NCBI GenBank assembly: GCA_046328995.1
Contig: JAXLVN010000002.1
Location: 496,001 to 560,000 of the forward strand
Reading direction: 5' to 3'
Length of the DNA: 64,000 bases
Source: JADJXV01 sp046328995
GTDB lineage: Bacteria > Bacteroidota > Ignavibacteria > Kapaibacteriales > UBA961
The notes below the pieces were generated by a model. That model was not told where the DNA came from. It did not search any database and saw nothing but the letters and a program-made list of their open reading frames with translations. A program made the translations under genes and the position numbers. Each line of letters begins with the position of its first letter. Within the stretch, counting starts at the first letter, position 1. Positions 52,961 to 62,541 of this stretch are shown here, piece by piece.

Positions 52961-54361
52961 ATGGCAACTATACCGAAAATATTATTAGTCGATGACAATC
53001 CGGATTTCTGCGGAACTCTTGCCGATATTATTCATGCGCTCGGCTGGCACACGGAGATTATCAATGTGCCGGAAGATGCGCTTGCATACTTAGAAGCTCA
53101 CAATGCAGGGATTTCATTATTATTATTGGATATTGAATTTACGACTTCTCAGCAGATGTCGGGAATGGATGTGCTTGCGATTGCTCGCAGGACATATCCT
53201 GCATTACCGGTGATTATGATTTCCGGGAAGGGAACAATTGAGAACGCGGTAAGAGCGACGAAGCTCGGTGCGGTGAACTTCATCGAAAAAAGCGTGCTCA
53301 GTGCCGAAAAATTACGTGAAGTGCTCACGAGCACCTTACAGCGAATTACCGCACAGCAGGATAATTCCGAGATGATGCGTATTATCGAGGGTCAAGGAAT
53401 TACCGGCAAAAGCAAAGCGATGATGGCAGTCGCCGACAAAATTATGCGCTACGGTCGCACGGATCTCAATGTGCTGATTACAGGAGAAACCGGTAGCGGT
53501 AAGAAGCTTGTGGCGCAGGCATTACATGCGGCGAGTCGTCGGAATAAGTATTCACTCGTGACAGTGGATATTCCGAATATTCCGCGGGAATTATTCCAAA
53601 GCGAACTTTTCGGTCACGTCAAGGGGGCTTTCTCCGGTGCATTAGAAAATAAGAAGGGGATGTTTCATCAGGCGAATAAAGGCACGCTGTTTTTGGATGA
53701 AATCGGTGATTTACCATCTGATTTACAAGCAAATTTATTACTGCCGATTGAGGAAAGAATTATCCGTAAAGTGGGTAGTGTAGAGCCGGAAGCTGTTGAT
53801 TTACGATTAGTTTCGGCGACTGACAAGGACCTGATTGCGGCTATGAAAGACGGCAAATTCCGCGAGCAGCTCTATCACCGCTTGCGCGAGTGTGAGATAC
53901 ACCTGCCGCCACTTCGCGAGCGCCGGGAGGACATACCGTTTATCGTTGAGAAATACGTCCAAAAGCATAATAGTACGATGGAGGAAAGCAAGGTCCTTTC
54001 ACCATCGGCAATTGAATATCTGCAGGAGCGTGACTGGGCGGGGAATGTACGGGAATTGGTCAGCACGATCCGGCTTGCATTACAGACGACGCAGGCAGAT
54101 CATATCGAAGTCGTTGACCTTCATAGAGCTATTGCACCGAATGCTCAGCAGGATAATCCTGTCGGGCAATTTAATTTTTCTACCGATCGCTCACTGCGCG
54201 ATGATATCGCCCGTGCCGATCAGATGAAAATAGAGGCAACGCTTGAGCGCTGCAAGGGGAATGTGAGCAAAGCTGCGGCAATACTCAGTATCAGCCGTGA
54301 GACCTTGCACAATAAAATACGCCGCTACGGAATTAATACCCATGATTTTAGAGCCAAGTAA
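52961..54361 (+). CDS. Sigma-54-dependent response regulator (NtrC type)
   Basis: Transcription activator of 466 residues: receiver, AAA+ and Fis-type helix-turn-helix domains. The receiver has D57 as phosphoacceptor, S88 as switch and K110. The AAA+ domain has Walker A GETGSGKK (175-182), sigma-54 loop GAFSGA (222-227), Walker B LFLDEIGD (243-250) and the sensor region FREQLYHRL. The C-terminal helix-turn-helix includes GNVSKAAAILSISRETLHNKI. The loop has Ser where GAFTGA has Thr, which may weaken sigma-54 contact. No kinase gene adjoins. Targets unknown. Confidence 0.93.
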   Translation: MATIPKILLVDDNPDFCGTLADIIHALGWHTEIINVPEDALAYLEAHNAGISLLLLDIEFTTSQQMSGMDVLAIARRTYPALPVIMISGKGTIENAVRATKLGAVNFIEKSVLSAEKLREVLTSTLQRITAQQDNSEMMRIIEGQGITGKSKAMMAVADKIMRYGRTDLNVLITGETGSGKKLVAQALHAASRRNKYSLVTVDIPNIPRELFQSELFGHVKGAFSGALENKKGMFHQANKGTLFLDEIGDLPSDLQANLLLPIEERIIRKVGSVEPEAVDLRLVSATDKDLIAAMKDGKFREQLYHRLRECEIHLPPLRERREDIPFIVEKYVQKHNSTMEESKVLSPSAIEYLQERDWAGNVRELVSTIRLALQTTQADHIEVVDLHRAIAPNAQQDNPVGQFNFSTDRSLRDDIARADQMKIEATLERCKGNVSKAAAILSISRETLHNKIRRYGINTHDFRAK

Positions 54362-54385
54362 TGCTTGGAACGACACGAGGTCCGT

Positions 54386-54862
54386 ATGAAAAAATTCTCT
54401 TTGGTGCTTGGTAGTATTCTCCTCGGGGCGTTCGTATTCGGCTGCTCGCACGGCAAGCCGGCAGTCGGCTCTCGTGATGTGAGCAAAGCCAAAATTTCCC
54501 TCACCCGCACAAGCTGCTACGGCAAATGTCCGGTCTATAGTATTACTATCTACGGTACGGGGAGAGTAGAATTCGAAGGATTTGCCAATACGAAAGTTCT
54601 TGGGAAACAGGAAATAGTCGTGCCGGTCGATTCTGTCCGAATTCTCGTCGCCGAGCTCGAGCAACAAGGATATTTTTCGCTCAACGATCGATACGAAGAA
54701 TATCAGATGACCGATCTTGCCACGGTAAATACCGAGGCGGAGATTGATGGTATTATCAAAAAAATTACCCACTACAAAGGTGACCTCACTACACCTCAAA
54801 TCCTCTCCGACATCGAAAAACGCATCGATGAAATCGCGACCGTCCGCCAATGGTTGGAATAA
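54386..54862 (+). CDS. DUF6438-type lipoprotein
   Basis: Lipoprotein of 158 residues. The ATG at 54386 begins MKKFSLVLGSILLGAFVFGC with lipobox VFGC and is preceded by GAGG. The mature part shows ISLTRTSCYGKCPVYSITIYG, the hallmark of DUF6438, with a probable disulfide between the two cysteines of CYGKC. Family function is unknown. It follows the response regulator gene by 24 bases and may be cotranscribed with it. Confidence 0.8.
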   Translation: MKKFSLVLGSILLGAFVFGCSHGKPAVGSRDVSKAKISLTRTSCYGKCPVYSITIYGTGRVEFEGFANTKVLGKQEIVVPVDSVRILVAELEQQGYFSLNDRYEEYQMTDLATVNTEAEIDGIIKKITHYKGDLTTPQILSDIEKRIDEIATVRQWLE

Positions 54863-55116
54863 TAAAATGTACTGTGTTCGTATGGTTTTGCTGAAAATAT
54901 TGTCGTAGAAAAAAAATCTTTTGGTTATTTCATTTTTTACTTGCAATATTGCAGGACTCTCCGGTAGCAGGGGCTTGAAATCCATTGCGTAATGCGGTGT
55001 TGAAGGCATTTCTTCACACAGGCAGCATAAAAATCTTGCTCTAGGCCTACGGTAATTAACGTACAATTTATTTCTGTTTTTTATATTTCTAACTTGTGTT
55101 TTTATAGGAGTTTTCT

Positions 55117-57738
55117 ATGAAAAGATTTTCCTCTTTTGCAGCTAAGGGCATAGCTCTGGCGGCAATGCTTCTCTCGATCGGTGCTGGCACAATGAGTGCC
55201 CAAACACCGGTGAAACGCGTTCTTGTCGAAGAAGGAACGGGTGCATGGTGCGGTTTCTGTCCACGGGGAGCAACGACTCTCATCAATACGATTGAAAAGT
55301 ATCCCGGAAAAGTAATCGGGGTGGCTGTCCACAATGGTGGCGGTACCAATGATGCTATGACCACAAAAGAAGAAGCAGCGTATTCATCTGCTTTTATTAA
55401 TGGTTTCCCGAATATGACGATTGACCGTAAGCGCTTCTCTGTATCGGGCACCAAAATTGGTGTGAGTGATGGTGCTATTGTGGCTCCTATCGTTCAGCAA
55501 ATGGCGACAGCGGCCAAAGTGGACGTTCAGCTTGAAAATGTCGCCTACAACAGCGGTACGCGTACCATTACAGCTGATGTCAAGGGTATATTTGCAGCAT
55601 CGGTTTCCGGTGATATCCGCTTCAACCTCTATATTGTTGAAGATAGCGTCAAAGGTAATGGTGCAGGATATGATCAGCACAATTACATGTCCAAGACCGG
55701 TTCTGCTCCTGACCCGAACAGCCCATGGTATAATTTCCCGCCGACTATTACCAACTTCTATCACCGTCACGTGCTTCGTGCAATGGTAGGTGGTACATGG
55801 GGTGATGGTGGCGTGATCGCAACATCAGTACAAAATGGCGATAGCTTTACCAAAACCTATACCTACAAAGTACCTGCCGGCTATAATGTCAACCGCATCA
55901 GCCTCGTAGGTATCGTGCAAATGTATGACGGTGCAAATGTTGAAAATCGTCAAATCCTCAATGCTGTCGAGCAAGGTCTCTTCGAAACCAAGCTTCCGAC
56001 TATCGGTGTCAACGGAAGTGTGACATCCCCATATCTTACAGCAGCCGCCAATTCAAAAATCGAGAAAAAAGTGACCTTTACCAATCCTAATGACAAGGAT
56101 GTAGAAGTAAATATCGCGATTGACTTTGATAACAGCGAAATCCCCGGCGGATGGGCAACAAGCGTTGAGCCGACAACTGCAGTCATTCCTGCCAATGGCT
56201 CAATCGAAGCAACAATGAAAATGAATCCTGATGATGCACTTGAGCTCGCTAAAGTGGTCATCACTGCTACTCCAAATGTAACCGATGCTATCGGTGCCCC
56301 CGGCTCAGCAAAAGTCTATGTACTCTCCGACCAAGTCAAATATGCCGTTATGTATGGATTTAATTCATTCGTGAAGCCATATTCAGATGCTGTAAGTGCT
56401 ATTGATAACAATAATATCGGTATCCAAAGCAAGATCTTCAACTGGTCAACCGAAAAAGAAGCTTGCGAAGCATACAGAGATCAATTTAATGTCGTCATTC
56501 TTAGTTTCTCGGGTGGTGATATTGCTTCCGGTAGTCTGAGCAATGAGTATGGATTACCTATCTCCGTCGATGCTACCGCAAATGCAGATTATCCAAATAT
56601 GACCAAATATATCAAGGGATTGATGGATGCCGGTAAACGCGTTTTTGTTTCAGCGCCGAACAGTCTCTGGTGGAATCAACAAACAGGTGCTACCAATGCA
56701 GATGCAACAGCATTCTTCAATATGCTTGGTGTAGATTTAGCAAAAGCAAATGCTCATTATACCAAGACACCTAATGGAAATCAAATTCAAATCGGATTTA
56801 CGACCTTTAATGTCCGCGGTGTTACCGGTGAAATCTTTAATGGTATGACTGCTACCGGTAATTCTACACCGAACCTTGGCTACACGTTCTGGACAAACTC
56901 CATGAAGCTCCAAGCAGGCAGCAAATCTGTTCCTGTCTTTACTCTTGGCACGAATGCAACTGATATCGTTGGTGTACGCTACGAAGCAGAAAACAAAGCA
57001 CGTATTGTGTTTGTTACCTTCGATATGCAAGCCTTTGGCAACATGATACTTCAACAAGACTTGATGGATAAAGCCATCAACTGGCTCGGCGAAGGTCTGA
57101 TTGCAAAAGTGAAAAAACCGGTTATTGCCGACATCAATGCAGTTGAATTTGAAACAGTTACCAATGGCCAAACAAAAGACATGCCGGTCGTCATTTCGAA
57201 TACCGGTGACGGTGACCTCGTGATTACAAAAATCTCAATCGCAGGCGACCAAGTATTTACCGTTAAAGGCGTTTCCTTGCCATTGACCGTGAAAGCCGGC
57301 GAAAAAGCAACTATTAATATTACCTTTGCTCCAACAGCAGAAAAAGAGTACATGGCATTCCTTCAAATTACCTCGAATAACAACAACACAGCTAATGATG
57401 TTGTGTCAGTTGATCTTTCGGGTAGAGGCCTCAAGCCAACAAGTGTATTTACACCGGCTGAAGAAGCTACCACGATTATTGGTATGACAGCAGGACCTAA
57501 CCCTGCTTCCAATAAATCAGTGCTCAACTATACTGTTGGCGGTACAGCTCCTCAATTCGTTGAAATCTACGTAGTAAACTCACTCGGTCAACGCGTAGCT
57601 GAGCTTGGATCACAAATGCGCACTCCTGGTAACTACACGGCAAGTATCAACGCAGCCGGTCTCGCTAGCGGCAGCTACAGAATCGTAGCACATACCGCAG
57701 TCGAAACTGTACAGCTTCCATTCGTTGTCAACCGTTAA
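55117..57738 (+). CDS. Omp28-like secreted protein with thioredoxin-like CxxC, HYDIN-like and T9SS domains
   Basis: Secreted protein of 873 residues with an AGGAG ribosome binding site and signal peptide ending GTMSAQ. Residues about 30-280 resemble Omp28-related proteins, with a thioredoxin-like CGFC (C45 and C48) in GTGAWCGFCPRG. A central ThuA/GATase-like stretch (residues 410-650) is of uncertain class. Residues about 675-770 form an ASH/HYDIN-type Ig domain (VVISNTGDGDLVITKISI, NITFAPTAEKEY). The sorting domain has GPNPASNK and ends LPFVVNR. It is monocistronic with a strong terminator and even base composition, which suggests a well-expressed core surface protein. Redox activity is possible but unproven. 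Confidence 0.85.
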   Translation: MKRFSSFAAKGIALAAMLLSIGAGTMSAQTPVKRVLVEEGTGAWCGFCPRGATTLINTIEKYPGKVIGVAVHNGGGTNDAMTTKEEAAYSSAFINGFPNMTIDRKRFSVSGTKIGVSDGAIVAPIVQQMATAAKVDVQLENVAYNSGTRTITADVKGIFAASVSGDIRFNLYIVEDSVKGNGAGYDQHNYMSKTGSAPDPNSPWYNFPPTITNFYHRHVLRAMVGGTWGDGGVIATSVQNGDSFTKTYTYKVPAGYNVNRISLVGIVQMYDGANVENRQILNAVEQGLFETKLPTIGVNGSVTSPYLTAAANSKIEKKVTFTNPNDKDVEVNIAIDFDNSEIPGGWATSVEPTTAVIPANGSIEATMKMNPDDALELAKVVITATPNVTDAIGAPGSAKVYVLSDQVKYAVMYGFNSFVKPYSDAVSAIDNNNIGIQSKIFNWSTEKEACEAYRDQFNVVILSFSGGDIASGSLSNEYGLPISVDATANADYPNMTKYIKGLMDAGKRVFVSAPNSLWWNQQTGATNADATAFFNMLGVDLAKANAHYTKTPNGNQIQIGFTTFNVRGVTGEIFNGMTATGNSTPNLGYTFWTNSMKLQAGSKSVPVFTLGTNATDIVGVRYEAENKARIVFVTFDMQAFGNMILQQDLMDKAINWLGEGLIAKVKKPVIADINAVEFETVTNGQTKDMPVVISNTGDGDLVITKISIAGDQVFTVKGVSLPLTVKAGEKATINITFAPTAEKEYMAFLQITSNNNNTANDVVSVDLSGRGLKPTSVFTPAEEATTIIGMTAGPNPASNKSVLNYTVGGTAPQFVEIYVVNSLGQRVAELGSQMRTPGNYTASINAAGLASGSYRIVAHTAVETVQLPFVVNR

Positions 57739-57775
57739 TTCTCGAAGAGCTTCGAGCTCTCAAGAATCTACTTCA

Positions 57776-57810
57776 CAGCCGGACTACTCGCGTAGTCCGG
57801 CTGTTTTTTT
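57776..57810 (+). terminator. Intrinsic terminator of the Omp28-like gene
   Basis: Stem CAGCCGGACTAC (57776-57787) and GTAGTCCGGCTG (57792-57803), loop TCGC, then seven T. Confidence 0.93.
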
Positions 57811-57905
57811 ATAGAAATGCCAAGGAAATCCTCCCGATACCGAATGAATTTCCGTATTTTTGTATTCATTCGAGACCAAAATCCCCATTTCATTTCCTAC
57901 TCTTC

Positions 57906-58766
57906 GTGCAACATTCCGATCAACGTCCGCAGCTCGAGCAAGCAGTATTGCAGCCCGAGCCACATGTTCAATCCACGCTCAGCGGATTACGTATCTCTGA
58001 TGTTTTAGTCACACTTACAGCAGCTGTTGTCGTAGCGCTGTTTCTGAAAATATTTGTTCTGGAATTGTATCAGATACCGACGCATTCGATGGAACCCAAG
58101 CTCCTTGCCGGCGATTGTGTGATTGCAAGTAAGATTGAATATTCCTTTGGCTTGCCGACATATATCCCGTTTACTGATATCAGAATACCATTTACGTGGA
58201 AAATTCGCCTGAAATCTATTCAGCGGGGCGACATTGTTATCTTTGATTTCCCCGGTGAGACTTCAGAAATATTCCCTCAAAAACATGAGCTGTATGTCAA
58301 GCGAGTCGTCGGTCTGCCTGGTGATTCTGTCTCCGTACAGTCCGGCCGCTCCGTCATAAATGGTGTCGAAATGCTGAATTCATCACTTGCTTCTTCGTCG
58401 GTATCCGATAGACGGTGTGCGTTTTTAGGACCATTGATTGTGCCGAATAAAGGGATGATTCTCCATCTTGATGAGCATAGTATTGAACAGTACCGACAAA
58501 TTATTGAGCGTGAAGGCTCGACCATTGAACAGGTAAACGCAGAAATTATCATCAACGGCCGGGCAGCCGATACCTACACCGTGCAGGATAATTATTATTA
58601 TGTGCTTGGTGATAACCGCGGTGACAGCTATGATTCGCGCTTTTGGGGCTTTGTACCCGAACGAAATATTATCGGGAAGCCAATTATGCTCTATTGGTCG
58701 AGTACTCCGGCGCCCTCCTCTTCGGGTAAAATCCGTTGGGAACGTATTGGTTTGATTGGTAATTAA
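57906..58766 (+). CDS. lepB: Signal peptidase I
   Basis: Inner-membrane serine protease that removes signal peptides, 286 residues. The frame begins with GTG at 57906; the next in-frame ATG is at the active site, so an ATG start is impossible. One membrane segment lies at about residues 33-53 (VLVTLTAAVVVALFLKIFVLELY). Nucleophile S61 is in THSMEPKL and general base K132 in YVKRVVGLPGD. The box YVLGDNRGDSYDSRFWG is near the end. It is followed after 26 bases by hemW. Confidence 0.94.
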   Translation: MQHSDQRPQLEQAVLQPEPHVQSTLSGLRISDVLVTLTAAVVVALFLKIFVLELYQIPTHSMEPKLLAGDCVIASKIEYSFGLPTYIPFTDIRIPFTWKIRLKSIQRGDIVIFDFPGETSEIFPQKHELYVKRVVGLPGDSVSVQSGRSVINGVEMLNSSLASSSVSDRRCAFLGPLIVPNKGMILHLDEHSIEQYRQIIEREGSTIEQVNAEIIINGRAADTYTVQDNYYYVLGDNRGDSYDSRFWGFVPERNIIGKPIMLYWSSTPAPSSSGKIRWERIGLIGN

Positions 58767-58792
58767 CAACATTTACCCCAAAAGGATGCCTG

Positions 58793-60004
58793 ATGTTCGG
58801 ACTCTATGTACATATCCCGTTCTGCGAGAAAAAGTGTATCTATTGCGACTTTTACTCCATTGAACGCACCGACCAAATCGCTGATTTTGTCGAGCTCCTC
58901 TGCCGTGAAATTGAGCAACGTGCACTCGTTACCCGTCCTATCCCGCCTGCTACATCCGTTTTCTTTGGCGGAGGCACGCCTTCGCTGCTTTCCCCAACGC
59001 AGCTTGGGCGAATTATATCGACAATTAAGGATAATTTTTCACTTCTTCCGGATGCCGAATGGACAATGGAATGCAACCCGGGTACTATTACCCAAGAATC
59101 TCTCTCCGCGTACAAGTCTTTGGGAATGAATCGCTTGAGCTTTGGAGTGCAATCGTTTCATGAGCCGGAACTTGCCTTTCTTCATCGTATTCACTCGCCT
59201 GATGAAGCCAAAGATGCAGTCTCAATGGCACGCAATGCGGGATTCGATAATGTAAGCATCGACCTGATGTTTGCCTTGCCAAATCAAACCATGAACTCTT
59301 GGCAATCGACGCTTGAGACGGCGATAGGTCTTGCTCCCAATCATATTTCTGCTTACAGTTTAATATTTGAAGAAGGCACACCACTCTTTACCATGCTGCA
59401 GCGTGGGACAGTCGAGCGCACCGGCGAAGAACATGACGCCGAGATGTATGACTATGCTATCAAGAGACTTGCAGAAGCCGGCTACACGCAGTATGAAGTA
59501 TCGAATTTCGCCCGAGATAAACGCGAATGCCTGCACAATGTCACCTATTGGAGTGGCGACGAATACATGGCGTTTGGTCCGTCGGCGCATGGATTCGTCG
59601 ATGGCTCACGGTATTGGAATTTCCGTTCACTCGCCCGCTATACCGAGCTGGTAAAACAAGGGATATTGCCGGTCGCTAATTCTGAAAAGCTGACTGATTC
59701 AGAGAGAATGTTTGAGCGGGCTTTTCTTGAGTTGCGCGCGAAAGGTATTCGAATTAAAGAATTTACCCGTGATTTTGGAATTGATATTCTCTCCGCTATT
59801 GACGAACTCAAGCTTTGGGAATCTGAAGGGTTACTTACCATAACTGACCGTATATCACTCACTGCTCATGGCTATCAAGTATGCGATGAACTCTCCCTCC
59901 GCATGATAGCAGCCCTCGAAAAAGCCGCCGGCGTGGAATGGGAAGACCGCATTTCACCTCCCGAAGAACCGCGTGAAGACGAGTCGTATTTCACCATCCT
60001 CTAA
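58793..60004 (+). CDS. hemW: Radical SAM haem chaperone HemW (coproporphyrinogen III oxidase-like)
   Basis: Radical SAM protein of 403 residues with cluster ligands C11, C15 and C18 (CEKKCIYC) and the FFGGGTPSLL motif. It lacks the fourth cysteine arrangement of true HemN (CxxxCxxCxC: here CDF follows), so the HemW assignment, a haem-binding chaperone for respiratory enzymes, is preferred over an oxygen-independent coproporphyrinogen oxidase. The C-terminal HemN_C-like domain is present (LRAKGIRIKEF). Confidence 0.9.
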   Translation: MFGLYVHIPFCEKKCIYCDFYSIERTDQIADFVELLCREIEQRALVTRPIPPATSVFFGGGTPSLLSPTQLGRIISTIKDNFSLLPDAEWTMECNPGTITQESLSAYKSLGMNRLSFGVQSFHEPELAFLHRIHSPDEAKDAVSMARNAGFDNVSIDLMFALPNQTMNSWQSTLETAIGLAPNHISAYSLIFEEGTPLFTMLQRGTVERTGEEHDAEMYDYAIKRLAEAGYTQYEVSNFARDKRECLHNVTYWSGDEYMAFGPSAHGFVDGSRYWNFRSLARYTELVKQGILPVANSEKLTDSERMFERAFLELRAKGIRIKEFTRDFGIDILSAIDELKLWESEGLLTITDRISLTAHGYQVCDELSLRMIAALEKAAGVEWEDRISPPEEPREDESYFTIL

Positions 60005-60103
60005 AAAAACTCTGCTATTATACAACGCATTGATTTCTCAGCATCGTGTTAAAGATACGGGGAAGGGAAATGTTGGTGCGTGTCCAATGCTTAGGGCAAT
60101 GAA

Positions 60104-60658
60104 TCAGCTAACCGCTAAATGCATACAGGAAGTGGTAGTTTGGCAGACGGTGCATATCTCCCGTGCTGAGAATAAGCTGCCGGATGGTGCGGATTGAGCG
60201 TAGGGCTTGAATATCGAATTTGGGCGGTTATTCTGAGACGAATCCTTGGGTGAGGCGCTTTCGGTGCGTGCTTTTTGTGCGGCGGATGCTGCCTGAGAGG
60301 CGACTGCCAAATCTTGCCCCGAAGGGTCGGCCGGTGCAAGTGCAGCCCGCTGAACCTGTTGCATCTTGGTTATTGTCGCCTGAGGATTGTTGGGAATGGG
60401 GGAGGTGTCGATTTGAACTTCGCCGCCGACTGCGTATTGTCCGCCGTCAGGGCCGGTGGTATAGGTGAAGGATTTTCCACGCGCAAGTCCGCCTGCTGCT
60501 GCCTGATGTGCCGCTTCGTGAGCGCGGACCTGCGCGTCGATTTTCTTTAATTCGTCAATTCTTTTTTGTTCGTCTTCGGTAAATTGTCCGGTAGCTTTGC
60601 CGGAAACTTGACGTTCGACCGAGAACGATGAGCGCGATATGGACGAGATGCCGGTCAT
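60104..60658 (-). CDS. Putative SprA-related small metalloprotease-like protein
   Basis: A 184-residue protein with a zinc-protease-type motif H47-EAA-H51 in VRAHEAAHQAAAGG, followed by YTTGPDGGQYAVGGEVQIDTS. That combination identifies the SprA-related family (the name is unrelated to the T9SS translocon SprA). The C-terminal 60 residues are low complexity, rich in Ala and Ser. No signal peptide. Activity is not established for the family as far as I know. The gene starts 2 bases after the stop of the lipoprotein gene, so they are cotranscribed. Confidence 0.8.
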   Translation of the reverse strand: MTGISSISRSSFSVERQVSGKATGQFTEDEQKRIDELKKIDAQVRAHEAAHQAAAGGLARGKSFTYTTGPDGGQYAVGGEVQIDTSPIPNNPQATITKMQQVQRAALAPADPSGQDLAVASQAASAAQKARTESASPKDSSQNNRPNSIFKPYAQSAPSGSLFSAREICTVCQTTTSCMHLAVS

Positions 60659-60660
60659 GA

Positions 60661-61266
60661 CTACTTGAGCATTTTATCATTAAGGAGAGCATTAATGACA
60701 GAGGATTCGAATTGCCGTCTGTCGCTCGCTGATGTAATCCACGCCGTTTTTCCGCTTGCGGCATCAATTATTTTTATATCATATTGCCGCCACGGGACTT
60801 CGGCCGTGTAGCCGCCTTCGGTCTGCGTGATACTTTTATCGACGAGGATTGTGTCTCCTTTGCGGGTTACTTCCTTTTCTTTCTTATGGGTCGTGGTCGT
60901 TTCGAGCGGTACTTGACGTATGTCTTTCCCTTCGGCGGAGATGGTGATACGGAGGACACCGTCGATGGAATTAGCCTGGAGCACCTGATCGCGCTGTGCG
61001 TCGGTCCATGTGCGGGTTGGCGGCATGAACTTCATCGCCGATAGGGCTCGCACCCCGTTATCTTCAAGTAATTCCACGAAACGCTCTTCCATCCGATATC
61101 CTTCTGTCCATTGCGGAATATCGACGAGCACCATGATGCGTCCGTATGATGCCGTAGCGAAGGCCGGATCGCGGAAGGAGATGAGCTGAGTCTGATGAAA
61201 AAATGGAAGACAACCGCCTAAACAACCTGACAGTATTACAAGAAGATACAACGCTTTTCTCTTCAT
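60661..61266 (-). CDS. Putative lipoprotein
   Basis: Hypothetical lipoprotein of 201 residues: signal peptide MKRKALYLLVILSGCLGGC with lipobox LGGC. The mature part contains ATASYGRIMVLVDIPQW and DGVLRITISAEGKD and ends with AWITSASDRRQFESSVINALL, a layout seen in envelope lipoproteins of the DUF4136/GNA1162 kind; family not certain. It is followed immediately by the metalloprotease-like gene and preceded by the adenosyltransferase gene (26 bases). Confidence 0.72.
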   Translation of the reverse strand: MKRKALYLLVILSGCLGGCLPFFHQTQLISFRDPAFATASYGRIMVLVDIPQWTEGYRMEERFVELLEDNGVRALSAMKFMPPTRTWTDAQRDQVLQANSIDGVLRITISAEGKDIRQVPLETTTTHKKEKEVTRKGDTILVDKSITQTEGGYTAEVPWRQYDIKIIDAASGKTAWITSASDRRQFESSVINALLNDKMLK

Positions 61267-61292
61267 GATTACTACTCTGAATTATTGATACA

Positions 61293-61850
61293 TCAGTTCC
61301 GTTCGTTGGGTACCCATGGTGACTCGGTCACACCTTCAAAGAAATTCGCCATTCTCGCTGCCACAAAGAGAAAATCGGATAATCGATTGAGAAATTTAAT
61401 CACAACATCACCGATATTTTCCTGTGTTGCCAGCTCAACGGCTGCACGCTCGGCTCTGCGGCATACGGTGCGCGCCAAATGAAGCTGTGCCGCAGTAGGG
61501 CTGCCGCCGGGGAGAATAAAATTCTTCAATTCGGGCAGGTCTTCCTGATACTCATCGATCATCTGCTCAAGCCACGTAATATGCGCTTCTGTGATGCGGG
61601 GGATGGTGTACTTTGCCGGAGGATCTAGAGGAGTTGCAAGATCACTACCTACAGTAAAGAGCAGCGAAGAAAGGTCTTTAAGGGGTTGAATAAGTCTCCG
61701 CGGAACATCGGTCGAGAGGGCAATACCGATGATAGAATTTAATTCATCGACCGTACCATAGGCCGTGATACGGAGAGAATATTTCGATACGCGCTGTCCG
61801 CCAAAGAGTCCGGTCGTGCCGTCGTCGCCAGTTTTTGTATATATTTTCAT
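61293..61850 (-). CDS. ATP:cob(I)alamin adenosyltransferase, PduO type
   Basis: Makes adenosylcobalamin from cob(I)alamin and ATP, 185 residues. The N-terminal ATP-binding motif reads KIYTKTGDDGTTGLFGG (residues 2-18), followed by AYGTVDELNS; the C-terminal half has FILPGGSPTAAQLHLARTVCRRAER and FLNRLSDFLFVAAR. It implies that the cell uses a B12-dependent mutase or similar enzyme, not present in this window. It lies 17 bases after the ferritin gene. Confidence 0.95.
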   Translation of the reverse strand: MKIYTKTGDDGTTGLFGGQRVSKYSLRITAYGTVDELNSIIGIALSTDVPRRLIQPLKDLSSLLFTVGSDLATPLDPPAKYTIPRITEAHITWLEQMIDEYQEDLPELKNFILPGGSPTAAQLHLARTVCRRAERAAVELATQENIGDVVIKFLNRLSDFLFVAARMANFFEGVTESPWVPNERN

Positions 61851-61867
61851 AAGTATTAAAGATTACA

Positions 61868-62374
61868 TTATTCGGTAGGTTCAGCTTGCCCAACTGAGGC
61901 AACCTGCGCATCAAGCATTAATAAGCCGCTCATATCATTGCCAATCATTTTAAGTTTTTGAAGTACACGGCTTGCCATCGCTTCTTCTTCCCGCTGCTCG
62001 GTAATAAACCAATGCAGAAAGACTTCGGTGGAATAATCATTCACCTCGCGGGTCACACGAACGATGTCGTTGATCCTGCCGGTAAGCTCACATTCGTGAT
62101 TATAGACTGCCTGTACGGCATCAAGGGGGGAATTCCACATTTGGGTAGGTTCGGGAATCTGACTGAGCACTACCTGACCGTTACGCTCAAGCAGATAGCC
62201 GTAAATTTTCATTGCATGCTGGGTCTCTTCAATTGCCTGCCGACGTGTCCATTGCTCAAATCCCTCTAAATCCAAGGAGTTGAAATAGGTCGAAACCGAT
62301 AAATACAAATACCAGGAATAAAACTCGCGATTCATCTGCTCGTTGAGCATGCCGAGCACCTTCTCGTTCATCAT
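61868..62374 (-). CDS. ftnA: Ferritin (bacterial FtnA type)
   Basis: Iron-storage protein of 168 residues forming a 24-mer shell. Ferroxidase ligands are visible: E17 (REFYSW), E50 and H53 (EETQH), E94 (NHECEL) and the TEQREEE region near 125-131. Two adjacent ATG codons start the gene. It is the first gene of a run with cobalamin adenosyltransferase, lipoprotein and metalloprotease-like genes. Confidence 0.95.
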   Translation of the reverse strand: MMNEKVLGMLNEQMNREFYSWYLYLSVSTYFNSLDLEGFEQWTRRQAIEETQHAMKIYGYLLERNGQVVLSQIPEPTQMWNSPLDAVQAVYNHECELTGRINDIVRVTREVNDYSTEVFLHWFITEQREEEAMASRVLQKLKMIGNDMSGLLMLDAQVASVGQAEPTE

Positions 62375-62541
62375 GCTTTGCCTCTGTAACTGTTAATAAA
62401 ATATGATGGTTTGCTTGCTACTTGATTGCCTGACATCTATCAGCATAAAAGTAAGGAGCTCCTCACACGTAAAGCACGTATTTTCATTGCATTTTTATGA
62501 GCTATAGAATCATTTTATTGGAAATTAACGTTCAGATGGAC

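Noticed and set aside
54191..55066. 291-codon open frame on the minus strand.
   Set aside because: It overlaps the end of the sigma-54 regulator and the whole DUF6438 lipoprotein gene antisense; its translation shows no recognisable domain, while both forward genes have clear family motifs.
60104..60658. The SprA-related protein as the T9SS translocon component SprA/Sov.
   Set aside because: The T9SS SprA is a giant outer-membrane barrel of over 2000 residues; this is a small HEAAH protein that only shares the name.
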